Source: Ichthyophonus hoferi (taxonomy: Eukaryota > Opisthokonta > Ichthyosporea > Ichthyophonida > Ichthyophonidae). Taken from it: 12,500 nucleotides of DNA. The translations under genes were made by a program, and so were the position numbers. The stretch covers positions 57,175 through 69,674 of the forward strand of contig NAOQ01000254.1 of assembly GCA_002751075.1 (NCBI GenBank). Reading direction: 5' to 3'. Every line of letters starts with the position of its first letter. Within the stretch, counting starts at the first letter, position 1. Shown here piece by piece: positions 1 through 11,100 of the stretch. The notes under the pieces are model-generated. The model was not told the DNA's origin. It saw nothing but the letters and a program-made list of their open reading frames with translations, and made no database searches.

Positions 1-1150
1 ATAGTATTACATCAATAAGTGTAAGGAAACCTAAAGACAATCATAACTAGCCTTCTGGTATTTAATATTTAGAAATTCCCTATCCTATTAGCTAAATCTG
101 GCTACTTTATTAATGTATATTGTCAACATTACATTTTTAATATATATATATATATATTATAATTTCATTTTGTCGAGATAATTGTAGACTTTCTATTTAT
201 TTTCAAAGAAACATGGAAAGATTCGCATCATAGGTAACTTTTAGCATTATTATTTTATTATAAGCCAATAGTGAATAGCGAGCGTGTTTCCTTAGAATGA
301 TTCATGATTAACCAATAAGATAGTGCCAATATAGCTCACCAATGGGATTAGTAGTATGCAGTCTATATTTGGTTATAATTGGTTAATAGCATTAGGGATT
401 TACAACGAAAATATTGTATGTTTTATAATGCATATATATCCGCATATTTTACTTGTTAAGGGCTTAGTAGCCCTAACTGTGTTTTTCGGATTTAAAGGAG
501 AGTTTCTGGTTAAACAGGTGACATCTATTATACCCAGCGGTGATAATATGTCCCCCACCCCAACCCCCAATATTTCATTAGTAAGTATTTATATTGTACA
601 GATATTAATACGTATATACAATCCGTTTTAAAGGTTGCCAAAACATAAAACGCATTTATGTCCCCATTAAATAATTTAATATTTTAAATATAATTAACTT
701 TTGTGGATTATAATAGCTGTATGGTCGATGTGATATTATAAATTCATGCATTACATAATTAATGGCATAGCATGATATGATATATTATCACGATATTCTA
801 GCACCGATCGCATCATCAATTTATTAATGGTATGAACTCAAATATGGTAATAGTTCAACGAAACGGTATACAATAAATCCTTCATTTGAACTTTGGAATG
901 TCATTGTGCAATGTGAACATTCGTGGAATTTACAGAAGTATAAATGTCATTGTGCTTAATGATTGGGTTGGCTAATTAATTGATTATTTCCAACTAATTG
1001 TTAGTTACAATAAATTGGGCCTAATGAAAGCCTTCGTAAGAAAGATGGCATTTTCTCTTGGAAAGAGTTTCCGGAAAATGAGTGAATAGAGATATATTCA
1101 AGAAATAACAATGAAATCTTCTGGGTACTACCATAGCTTTGAACCAATAG
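1..1150. other. AT-rich intergenic DNA, no gene recognised
   Basis: I see no exon-like stretch with recognisable protein similarity on either strand. There is a (TA)n run at about 142-157. A plus-strand open frame at 356-631 would encode a 91-residue hydrophobic peptide, but no motif or splice context supports it. The end of this stretch passes into the dispersed repeat that begins near 1157. Confidence 0.6.
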
Positions 1151-1156
1151 GTTATA

Positions 1157-1700
1157 TATATTGGAGTATGGATAATGCGATACAATGATAACAATAACTT
1201 AATTATTTAGTTATTTAATATAACATATTCTATTTATTTATTATCTGCTATTAATCAAATAATAAAGATTGTCTATCAAACCTATGTGGTAATGATTCAA
1301 ATTAAGATAAATTCCTGTATATCACATGAAGTATACTGTTTAATTCGAATTTAGTCTCACCACATCACGTGCGTTTACAATAGTATAAATTAACCACTGT
1401 GTGATTGAGATGGAAGCTTCGGGCTTTGTTTACACCATCTGACATGCGTCATTGTCTGGGTAACGGCCTAAAATCGGGATATATTTACCCAATTTTTCTA
1501 CTGTTCCAACAATTTATTTGTGAAGTGAAACCGTGGCATAGCAGTTCCGGATGCACAGACGGTAATTTCCTATTACATCCCCAATTACTGTAGTCCCTAA
1601 AGACCATAGCCATCTCTACTTCCTTAAGCCTCAATAACACATCAAGATCCCTAGTAGCCTAAATGCTATGCATCTACATTAGGATTATGCTAAGACTGCT
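1157..1700 (+). repeat. dispersed repeat, copy 1 (second copy at 10498-10870)
   Basis: This stretch lines up, in the same orientation, with 10498-10870 inside a BCS1 intron. Shared blocks in the same order include CTATCAAACCTA near 1272, a block around ATAAATTAAC near 1385, and CTGACATGCGTCATT at 1440-1454 (10780-10794 in the other copy). By eye the best 200-250 bases are roughly 70-75% identical. Similarity fades after about 1530, but a short AGACTGCT block at 1693 may mark a further matching end, with copy 1 about 80 bases longer in between. This stretch is G+C-richer than its surroundings. I see no terminal repeats, tRNA-type promoter boxes or shared reading frame, so its class is unknown. 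Confidence 0.7.
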
Positions 1701-2056
1701 ATTGATGACGATCTTCCATTGCCCTAATCAAATGGCTCACTCAGGACGTAATCTATTTTAAAATCTTAGATTAAGTGGCCGACTGTTTTAATTTATCCAT
1801 ATTTAACAAGAACATGCAATCGTTAGGGAAGTCTTTACACTAGATAAACAAGGCTATTTACATACCACATTTAGTGGTAGTGCTCCTTATATTGTCCTTA
1901 CATGTATTAAGATGTGATGAATGCGTCATTCGTTTATTGAGACATTTTTTTATAACAATACCTATTAGTTTATATCTTGTTTCTTTTAAAAACCAAAAAA
2001 AGTGTATTTCATTCGTATATATAAGTAGATTAGATTCTGAAAATTAGATTCTGTAT
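1701..2056. other. 3' flank of the ankyrin-PX gene
   Basis: Noncoding AT-rich DNA just past the stop codon of the minus-strand ankyrin-PX gene, so part of it is probably the 3' untranslated region. A 10-base direct repeat (TTAGATTCTG) occurs at 2030-2039 and 2044-2053. No further gene is seen. Confidence 0.5.
1933..1938 (-). promoter_or_regulatory. possible polyadenylation signal AATAAA
   Basis: A canonical AATAAA hexamer on the minus strand, about 120 bases past the TAA stop of the ankyrin-PX gene. The position suits a short 3' untranslated region. In DNA this AT-rich the hexamer also occurs often by chance. Confidence 0.3.
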
Positions 2057-2170
2057 TTATACTGCTATATTGACTTGTGGGCAGAGAAAATGGATGGCCA
2101 GACGTGCTAATTTCTTTTCATTGATGGCCAACTGAAGAAGGTATTCGAATGAATTTCGCCGTTGCTCCAC
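2057..2170 (-). CDS. ankyrin-PX exon 2 (end of PX domain)
   Basis: A 114-base terminal exon of 37 codons plus TAA. It follows a TTTATAG acceptor and opens with V-E-Q-R-R-N-S-F-E-Y-L-L, the helix that normally follows the PX lipid-binding loop (family pattern: ...E.RR..LE.FL). It ends with LARLAIHFLCPQ, matching the closing helix of PX domains. Reading straight on through the donor of exon 1 instead would cut the PX domain short, so the splice is well supported. Confidence 0.85.
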   Translation of the reverse strand: MEQRRNSFEYLLQLAINEKKLARLAIHFLCPQVNIAV

Positions 2171-3602
2171 CTATAAATGGAGACCAAACAGGGGTGAGAA
2201 TAATATTGGTATGTAATGTGATAGGTCGTTCAGAAAGGCGATACAAGTAATAAAAATTAATATTGAATACAGACTTATGCTATTAGTACAAGCCATTTGA
2301 ATTCGGTTACTGATAGATTATGACTAAATTGGAATAGAACAGCAGTAATAAGATAAGGAGTTGAAAACCCCTTAATAAGAACACGCATAATGATATTAAA
2401 AAGAAATGTCGTACAGACTAAAAGACTTGAAACATGTATATAGACATGCCTATATGTGCCTCTATGTATTCTTTATTACATGTAATAACATAACTTACCG
2501 TAGATGCAACTGTACTTCCAAACAAAACTTTTCGCGGACGCCATAACACCAGTTCACGGTGAACATTGTTACCAACATTATTTTCTGCTTCCTTTGCACT
2601 GCGCAACAAGTCTGCATAAAACAAAAAAAAATCACTGAATCGTTTTCGAACGGTAAAGCTTTTTTCAGTACAGAAGGAGGTATTGGCACGAACGCAAACT
2701 GCATACGTCTGGAAGCGAGCATATACTGGGCCTTCGATTCTATCTACTTGTACATTAATTTGCACATGGTCGATAGGTATAACTTTTTTATCCATCGAAA
2801 TAGATCGAATTGGTACAGAATTTCCCGCTAGTATTCCGTTTTCAATAGGTTGATTGGAAAAATATTGATTCCTTTCTATTGTTTTAGCTCCTAGACTTGC
2901 TCTTAGAAGAATAATAACTTGTTCATGATTGTTCATAATTGCCAGATCAAGAGGACTCTTGTTGAGGGCGCTAACTGCTTCAGGATCCGCGCCTGCTTGT
3001 AGTAAAATCTCCGTTACTTTAACCCAACCCTTGGCCGAGGCATAGTGTAATGGGGTCATACCGTGAACAGTACAACAATTGGGGTTGGCATAAGAGTGTT
3101 GTAAAAGACGTAAAAGCAGGTCTGTCTTTCCTGTTCCGGCCGCGCGCAAGATGTCTTTATCTAGATTTTGTTTGATGTGTTGGATACTGTGGGTTCGGAG
3201 AAATATTTCACAAAAGGATTGTGAAAGAAGATCCGGTGAAGATAAAGAGAAAACACTAGCATCTTGATCTGGAGCTGAATTATTAGAATATTTGTATATG
3301 CGCTGTGGAGAAGATTTTTTCACGTCTAATACTGCACCATTATCTGTTAGCTTGGGTGGAGAGCTATGCACTCGTGGCTTGGAGGAAATTCTAGGTGAGA
3401 TGGTAATCCGAGGTTCGCTCTTACTAATTAATGTTGACGATGTTAGCCCTATTGATCTCTGTTTTGCTTCAACCAACTGCCTACTTGCTTTTTTAGTTTT
3501 TATCACAGAGCCGGGTATAGTTATGGGAATGGTTGCAACACTCTCAATGGATAAATATTTTGATAGTATTATCTCACTACTGTGAGTCTGTAGCTCGGAC
3601 AT
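2057..3602 (-). CDS. ankyrin-repeat and PX-domain protein, two exons
   Basis: Exon 1 is 2499-3602, intron 2171-2498 (328 bases, GTAAGT...TATAG, phase 0), exon 2 2057-2170; the product has 405 residues. Residues 1-130 are Ser/Pro/Lys-rich and look disordered. Residues 148-240 hold about three ankyrin repeats, clearest at 180-212 (GMTPLHYASAKGW... then LLQAGADPEA). Residues 282-405 form a PX domain: the basic-aromatic motif RKRFSDF at 319-325, a WRPRKVLFG segment at 354-362 in place of the usual proline-rich loop, then VEQRRNSFEYLL from exon 2. PX domains bind phosphoinositides, often PI3P on endosomes; R321 and R372 match the usual lipid-contact arginines by alignment. By inference this is a peripheral endosomal or vacuolar protein whose ankyrin repeats bind a partner. 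The start is the first in-frame Met after a stop at 3620-3618. A further 5' exon joined at a TAG acceptor just past that stop cannot be ruled out. I do not recognise a named orthologue. Confidence 0.85.
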
Positions 3603-3603
3603 T

Positions 3604-3610
3604 ATGTCAT
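3604..3610 (-). promoter_or_regulatory. minimal upstream ORF touching the ankyrin-PX start
   Basis: Just before the chosen start the minus strand reads ATGACATAATG: an ATG-ACA-TAA frame (3610-3602) whose stop shares its last base with the ATG of the main frame (3602-3600). If the transcript begins upstream of it, initiation at this two-codon frame would need reinitiation or leaky scanning to reach the main start. It is read directly from the sequence; any effect is inference. Confidence 0.35.
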
Positions 3611-3664
3611 TGACACACTATTATTATTTTTAGCATGCAGGGAACTTAAAAAAATGTTTATAGA

Positions 3665-3671
3665 ATTTATA
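3665..3671 (-). promoter_or_regulatory. candidate TATA box of the ankyrin-PX gene
   Basis: TATAAAT on the minus strand, about 65 bases upstream of the start codon, with less AT-only sequence around it than the (TA)-rich flanks. No initiator or transcription start can be fixed from the sequence, and such heptamers are common in this DNA. Confidence 0.25.
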
Positions 3672-3865
3672 CTGTGATTGTCTTTTTCCTTCAATACTTA
3701 TTTCAATCATGCAAATAAAACCGCCAAAGAACACTATTGTAACCCAAGTATATGAATACGATTATATAAAGGTATATATAATGTAATATATATGTAAACA
3801 ACGGCGTCCTTCATTAGAATGCTATATAACATCTAACTAAACACCCTATATATGATCTCCTTGCG

Positions 3866-4738
3866 TCAAAGTAAACATTCCTGCCGTGTTTTCCACCAAT
3901 CATCGGGGTCCACATTTGAAGCACGGATCACTTGTCGCAAGCAGTTTAAAGTCAGTACCAACGCAATGAGTATTCAAATCAAAATTAGGAGTTCAACCGT
4001 TGGATTAGAATCACATGTTCTAATTGATTGCTATATTTTTACTTTTGCTGAACCAAAAACATCCGCCTTCCATGAAACACCCTTAAAATGCATTAAAATG
4101 TGCCAACATATCATTTATTTTTTGGTTTCAAATAGAATTGCTGGTTTATCTTATCAAATTAAGGTTAAAATATTCATGTTATAATTAATAATAATATATA
4201 TACATATTACATGCAATTCCAAGAATGAAATAAATATATATTGCAACTACTGGGTTTTCCCGAGGTACAATCAATACGCCAGATATGAAATAGCTGGCTT
4301 TTATTCCTTAGATATCACACGTGTAGATTATCGTTTCAAAAATCGATTGTTCACTATCACGACATGTCACAAATGGTTTAAATGCATCGGTGGGAAAGCA
4401 TTAAACTAACTGTCGCCCTTGCCCATGTTTTTCACAGATACATCTTGCTTCTTTTATATGAGTCATTTAGCATTAACCCTCTTTAACCCGCACCATTACA
4501 ATCTACATAAAGCCACAATCAGGAATTCACTACAGTCTGTAGCGCTTCTTATATGCCCACTAAGCCGCTCTGTCGACCTTTCTGTTCATTTAATTGCGTT
4601 CTACCGATCAAGAGTAACCACCAAATCTTTTCTATTGGTTAGTTTATTTATCACATGTCGCAACCACCGTAATGTAATCGTTCCTGTTGACATAATTAAG
4701 TTTTGGAAATCGTCATGGACAAATTCTGATAAATCCTT
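3866..4738 (-). other. unrecognised G+C-richer island with possible exons
   Basis: Between the two genes lies an island of about 38% G+C (counted over 4441-4740), close to exon composition and well above the introns. On the minus strand 4605-4738 reads openly for 44 codons between a TAG acceptor-like and a GTAGAA donor-like site (starts KDLSEFVHDDFQN, later TLRWLRHVINK). A second open stretch, 3973-3866, ends ASNVDPDDWWKTRQECLL and a TGA. The phases of the two do not join directly. The plus strand is also open for long runs here: 110 codons at 3852-4184 and 124 codons at 4419-4793. I recognise no family in any frame. It could be a small minus-strand gene with a missed exon, the relic of a gene or transposon, or chance. 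Confidence 0.3.
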
Positions 4739-4959
4739 CTATTATGATTACCTGCGCACAATTGTATGGATTTTTAGAATAAAACCTACCTAATAGGATG
4801 ATAAATCTATATGAACCAAACCATATTATCTACTTACTACATAAATTTCAGGAAAGATGCACACAAAATGAATCATACATAAGTTGTACTTAACATTGAT
4901 TAAACTTTGTATATAATATCTATTTTAAAATAGTGCTAAAACTCACTATTTAAGCACAT

Positions 4960-5182
4960 CTAATTTTGTTTTTTCTCAAGTACTTGTTGTTGTTGTATCA
5001 GGTCTTTTAAAAATAAAGGAACTTCATTGATAGCATTGAGTGGTTGGTCTCTATATATCATAAAATGCCCTTGCAGTGCAGCCATACTCAGTCGATATCC
5101 CTGTATAGATGCAATAAAATCCTTGGCTAATTCGGATTGATCCGGGAAGAATTTGAGGAAAAGCTGACGGGCTTGATCCGAA
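4960..5182 (-). CDS. BCS1 exon h: C-terminal subdomain and stop
   Basis: 223 bases after a TTGATACAG acceptor. It encodes (S)[15 protein letters not shown], then [20 protein letters not shown] and a Gln/Lys-rich tail ending EKKQN and TAG at 4962-4960. The [11 protein letters not shown] segment matches the family's QGYFMLYKNDP region, so the 3' end of the gene is complete. No clear AATAAA follows. Confidence 0.93.
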
Positions 5183-8100
5183 CTGTATCAAAAATTAATA
5201 ATAATATAAGCATAAAATACATGTGTATAGAAAAATAAAACATAAAGGAAATTCTATTGAAAGATTTTGATATGAATTCTTTTAAAACTCTAAAGGAGAT
5301 AGAAAGATTCTGGAGGCTGGTATTAGCTATGCCAATAAAATGATGGTTTGATTATAATGGATTCACATCAGGGTGTAACATAAAATATCCAGGAAAAATA
5401 ATAATACACAAATAAACCATATATATATAATTACCAATATTTACAACAAAAAATAATAATAAATTGGTATAAAAAATAAAAATAATAAGTAAATAATAAA
5501 TGATGATAATAAACCAGTATTGTATAGACGACATATCATATACAGGTACCTGGCTGGCCCAAGCCTATGGATCACGTCAACACGACCTGGTCGAATTAAA
5601 GCCTGATCTAAGCGTTCAATATGATTGGTTGTCATAAAGACCAATCGTTCCTCTCCCGCCACCACCTGGGATAAAGTCGCCATAGTTAGAAAATGATTAT
5701 AGGTATGGTGGTAAGAAACTTTATGCTACATTGTTACATTGTTATGTTATTATATTATTGTATTATTATATTGTTATGTTATTATATAATGTGTAGGTAT
5801 TGCCGATTATAGATCAACAACAGAGTTGATAAATAAATAAAAACCAAATTGTTAATTAGTTTATATGTATTATTCTATATCGTAGAGGCATAAAGGCTTA
5901 TCGCATATATAACAGGTTCAAATAGTTAAATTAATAATTCTTCAATTAAAATTATATAGATTTTTAATTGCCTATATTTGATACACTCTATTGTATGACT
6001 ATAAGAGTGTGTTGAATATGACTATATCAAAAATATTGGCCACGATAGTTATATAGATAATTAATTGATTAAAATTAAGTTGCTAATTATTTTAAGCTGG
6101 AACCTAAGCGTCCAATGCATTTTTGAAGCCCAGAAATTATTTATTTTTATCATATTTACTTATTACTATAGAAAAATACATCTTTCTTAGTTAAATATGA
6201 TAAGAAATACCTTTGTGAACGATCTATATTCTTATTGGTTCAGTACGTGCTGTAAAAGTTCATAATTCAATGAATTCATAGAAATATATATTATATGATT
6301 AAACAATAGTATATAAATAAATTTCTTTGGTCCATTTATTATTGTATGAAACCTTGTATTTATACTTCTTTGTTGCTCAAAACCAGTTCTGCATACTTTC
6401 GATCACATTATATCATAAGTTCTATTGAATTAAAAAATGTTCAACACTAATTGATTGATGCCTATATAGTATTTGATTGATTGAGTATTTTTAGCATGGA
6501 GTTATTTCTATGAATCGAATGAATCATCAATTTTTATGGCAAGCTCCAAACCAATAAAAACAGATTATTCCCAAAGATTTTCTCACCGGACTTCACTAGG
6601 AAGGAACGTCCTTTTCTATAGTAATAAGCAAATATGGCAACAATAAATAAATCACAAAACCTTAAAAGTGCATTGAACACTTGTCTCTAACAGTTTATAT
6701 GCACTATAATATAACAGTAAGATAATACTCAGTCTAATATCGACAATTACAGGTACATGGTTGAGTACATGGGGTAATCAAAATATATTAATAAAGACAC
6801 GTATATATACGAAACAGAAAAAACACATTCAGGTAAATGTTTATATATTAATTTCAATTAACCAATCATTTTAATTAATTAATTAAGATCAATGATTACT
6901 ATCAACAAAAGGTAAATAGAGACAGGTTACCTACCCCATCTAAGGTATTTAGTAGCCCGCTAAAGGTAACTCCGGTACCATATTTATCGTTTACATTCCG
7001 ATTGGACAGGAACGCAGCATCTGATTAATAGATGTTGATTTCAGTTAGGGTTAGGTTATAGTGGAAAATAATTAAAAATTAATAGTAGTTTATTAATAGT
7101 TTTGGGTTAATTATTTAATTATTAATCGGATTATTAAGAAGTTTATATATTATCGAATATAGCTACATACACTATATAGGTGCAAGAAAAATAGTCTAAA
7201 TCCAATAATTGGTTAGTACTATGCTCTAAATAGCCCTGGTTTAATTAACTAACTCACAATCGGATTATAAATTAATCTATATATAGTATTCTATATTTAT
7301 ATAGTATAAAAGGGTCCAGCCACAGATAGAACCCTATCCTTGTTCCTTTCTAGTTATACAGAATTGAGCTCTTTTGCCTTTCTTTAATTCTTTGTTTGCA
7401 ATTGTGGCACCCATCCATAACAGGTGAGATAATAACTACAACACGAGATAATAACTAAAACATGACATAATAATTACAGCACTAATAAAATGATTACTAA
7501 ACATTGAGATAATAAAAGTATAGACTAAAATAGACAATAGAGTATACAATTAATAGCAAGGATTATAGTCAGATAAGGTCTTACCGATATCCTCTAGTAA
7601 AACTATACTTTGTGTTGGTAATATGCTAAGGGAATGTGCTAGTCTATCATCAGTTAATCCCCTTTCATTGAGATTAACAATGCAGATGTTATAGCTAAGA
7701 TATTGGGCAAGTAGTGAAGGTTACCATTATGTATTAGTGTATTAGTATAAAAATATGATTATTATTATTATATATAGTCTTTCTACTGCATTCTCGATTG
7801 AAATAAAGACAGGTAGTTCTGATGGACTACGTATAAAATAGTAATTGCTGATAATATTGTTGGAACCAAAGCGTTCACTGTGCTGTTATAGTTTATTATT
7901 TTTTATTTACTGTTATTATATTTGCTTCTTATTAGAAAAAAAAAAAGGTTACCTCCTAGTTACGTTTGATAAGGATTCCTTGTGAATAATTGGTGCTCCT
8001 TATTGGTTAGGTTCTATGAATATTAATTAATTGTAGCTATATAAAGATGTATCTTAATTAATTAAATACTCTTCTTTAACAATATTGTTGTTGAATTGTT

Positions 8101-11100
8101 GAGTGAGATAGAATCATGATCTTTGGCTTTTCATTTTTATTCTCTGCTTATAATTGTTTTCTTCCAACCAAATGAACAGGATAATAACTACAAATCAGGG
8201 TGAAAACAAGAGTAAAAATAATTAATTTTAACTGGAGTGGTAATTATTTTATTTATATTCAAAATGGCAACTGACTATTACAAGTAGAGAATTTAGGATA
8301 GATTTTTTATAGCATTTATTCAGTATCACCATAGAATCAAGAGTCCTCATTTTGCTTCAGACAGTGCCTTTTTATACTTCCAAATATAATATTTTATATA
8401 TAGAATATTACAGAACCCAGCACCAATTAGACAATTATAACTATAACTATAGTTACGTTGCCTATATTGTACATGTAACTATATTTAGCAGAAAGGTAAA
8501 ATAATCGCAAAAATAAAGACAAATAATAGTTGGCATGAGCGAGTATAGGAGATGATAAAGCAAGGAGGAGGGAAAGGTATAATTACTTGATGTGGCCAGC
8601 TAAGGCCATAATAAAACTACTTTTCCCAGATCCTGGAGTACCGTGGAGTAAATAACCTCGACGATAGGGTATACCTCGATCTACATACCACTGATGATTG
8701 GATGAGCGAGAGATGTGCAGGCAGTGTTAGATTATAGTTATATATAGTTATATATGAAATATATAAAGTAATTATAGTAATAGTTAATTAATTTTATTAA
8801 TAATTAATTAAGGTTGTAAAATATAAATATAGCTACATATAGAACATACGCAAAGTCATTATCAATTGTCAGTATACAATTAATTAATGCCGTGTTCTGA
8901 ATTAGTCCCTATGAAATGCTATATTTAGAAAGTATAAAGAGATTCTTTCTGAGACATATTAAGGAATCCTGATTTAGTGATGATACTGAATAAAAGCTAT
9001 ATAGTTCTCATGCTAAACTCTCTGCTTGCCATATTCAGATGCCACCCTTAAAATAGATGATAATTATTATACACGCTGAAATTGACAATAATAAGTACAC
9101 CACAATGGCATAATAACTAAAGAATAATCTTGGTAATAACTACAGAGGCTAAAATAAAAAATTACTTACATTAAAATAATCAAAATACCAATAAATATTT
9201 AAGTTCAAAATTAAAAACTTAGCAGTGCCTTGGACACCCCCTTATCTCCTACACTAATTACTAACAGCGTCAATAAAGAGTGAATATGCATTCATGCAAT
9301 CTTCTATAACAATTGCTAAAATTGTGTTGATATAAAAATATGATATACTCAATATTTAAAATAAGCAGATATTTTATTATATTACTGCATTAATTAGTCC
9401 TTAAAAATGATTCGACTAATATATTTATAAAATAGTGTATATAAGATAGTATCTATTGATATATATCCTTAGTGCCAGTAAACAAAGAAGTAAAGTAGTG
9501 GATGCTCCTGTCTCTGTTTATTTTCTAATAATTACTAACCTGTGAGAACATATATTTTTCCTTAAGCTCGGGTATAATATTTCTTATTATTGTTATTCAA
9601 TTTATTCTCTCATTTATTGAGAAAAAAGGGTTCCTTCCTAATTATTCCAATGGAAATTTATTGGTAATCAACTTTTTTATTAATTGGTGACCTAGCTCTA
9701 AAAATACTGCAAACACAACCTAGTAAAGCGTAGTTTTTATATACAAAAACCAACTAAATATTAACAAATACATACATGTATGCCTACATACATGCATACT
9801 TGCATATACCTATTTGGATATATTTCTAAATATTTTTATATTTGGGAAATGCTATTGAATTTTATATATATATATATTTTTAAGAAAAATGCAAAATTCT
9901 AAAAACCTATAGCATGCAGAAAACTTTTAATTTTCAAATATATATATTGTTTACTAAGTTTCCAAATTATTTTACAAAACAAATTGGGTATCGGGCGACA
10001 CCATTGGCTTCTTAAAAATATGAGAATAAAATATTAAAAAAACAACTGAAAAAATAGAAAACAACCATTATTATGATATACAATAACATAGCATAACATA
10101 GCATAACATAGCATGGAATGCAACATATAATATACAATACAAACATAATATAACATAACATAACATAACATACCATAACATAACATAACATAACATAACA
10201 TAGCATAACATAGAGTATACAACATAACCTAGTATAAAATGCACCATATAATATATATTAAAAGCATAACTTAGCGTAACATAACATTGCAATATAAATA
10301 TTATAACCTAACATAAACATACCTTAGAGCTATTAATAAAGCTATTAATGTCGTTGACTATTTTTTCCTTTATTCCCTTTCCTAGTACGACAGAGTCTAA
10401 GGGCCTCTTACGTCTAGGGGGGCCAAATTGTCGCCATTCCGTGCCCCAGTTGGTATAAACTAATGTCATGGCTTCCTGTATATATGCTAGATTGGTTGGA
10501 GTATATGTATTCTATTACAGTAACTTTTTATTTATTTATAATGGAATAATAATATTCTGTTTGTTTCTTATATGTTATTAATAAAATAGTAAAAATTATC
10601 TATCAAACCTACGTAGTAATAATTCAAATGGAGATTAAGTTTTGTATATCATAATATATTAGGTATACAGCTTAATCCGATTTCGGTTTCACCGCAAAGC
10701 ATATGTTTATAATAGCATAAATTAACAATTGTGTGGTTAAGACGGAGGTTTTAGTACTGTCTATACTATAGTCTGCCACCTGACATGCGTCATTATCAGA
10801 GCAATGATACAAAATAAAAACAGGGTATGTTTACCATATTTGTTGTTTCAAAAAGATTATTTAATGATATGGGTATACAAGTGTTGCATAAAGTTACATG
10901 CTCATATATCATTGATTAAAGTAGTGGCAGCTATGGCTAATTTCTTAATCAAGACTGCTGTTAATTAGTCTATATATGAGGCAGTACATCTTAGAAGTTT
11001 AAAGGCTTGTCTGGTATGTATAACATAGACAGTAGTTATATTCATAATCAATAAATTAACGATAAATATATTAGCAATTAGTCTATATATGATTTATTAT

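Noticed and set aside
356-631. Plus-strand 91-codon open frame with hydrophobic product
   Set aside because: No motif, no splice or promoter support, and hydrophobic residues are expected from T-rich codons.
1405-1593. Plus-strand 62-codon open frame
   Set aside because: Lies inside dispersed repeat copy 1; the frame is not kept in copy 2.
2559-2831. Plus-strand open frames at 2559-2831 and 3292-3585
   Set aside because: Both are the reverse strand of the ankyrin-PX coding exon.
3709-3716. ATGCAAAT octamer with a nearby TTTGGCGG block upstream of the ankyrin-PX gene
   Set aside because: Single short matches with no evidence of the corresponding factors in this organism.
7033-8178. A single complete LTR element with members 3 and 4 as its two ends
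   Set aside because: The Walker B exon of BCS1 lies between them and the two members belong to different subtypes, so they are separate insertions.
10012-10292. Three overlapping minus-strand frames rich in Met, Leu, Cys and Tyr
   Set aside because: They are the three readings of the pentanucleotide tract.
10079-10318. CRISPR-like regular array
   Set aside because: Units are five bases with no spacers; it is a simple microsatellite in a eukaryotic intron.
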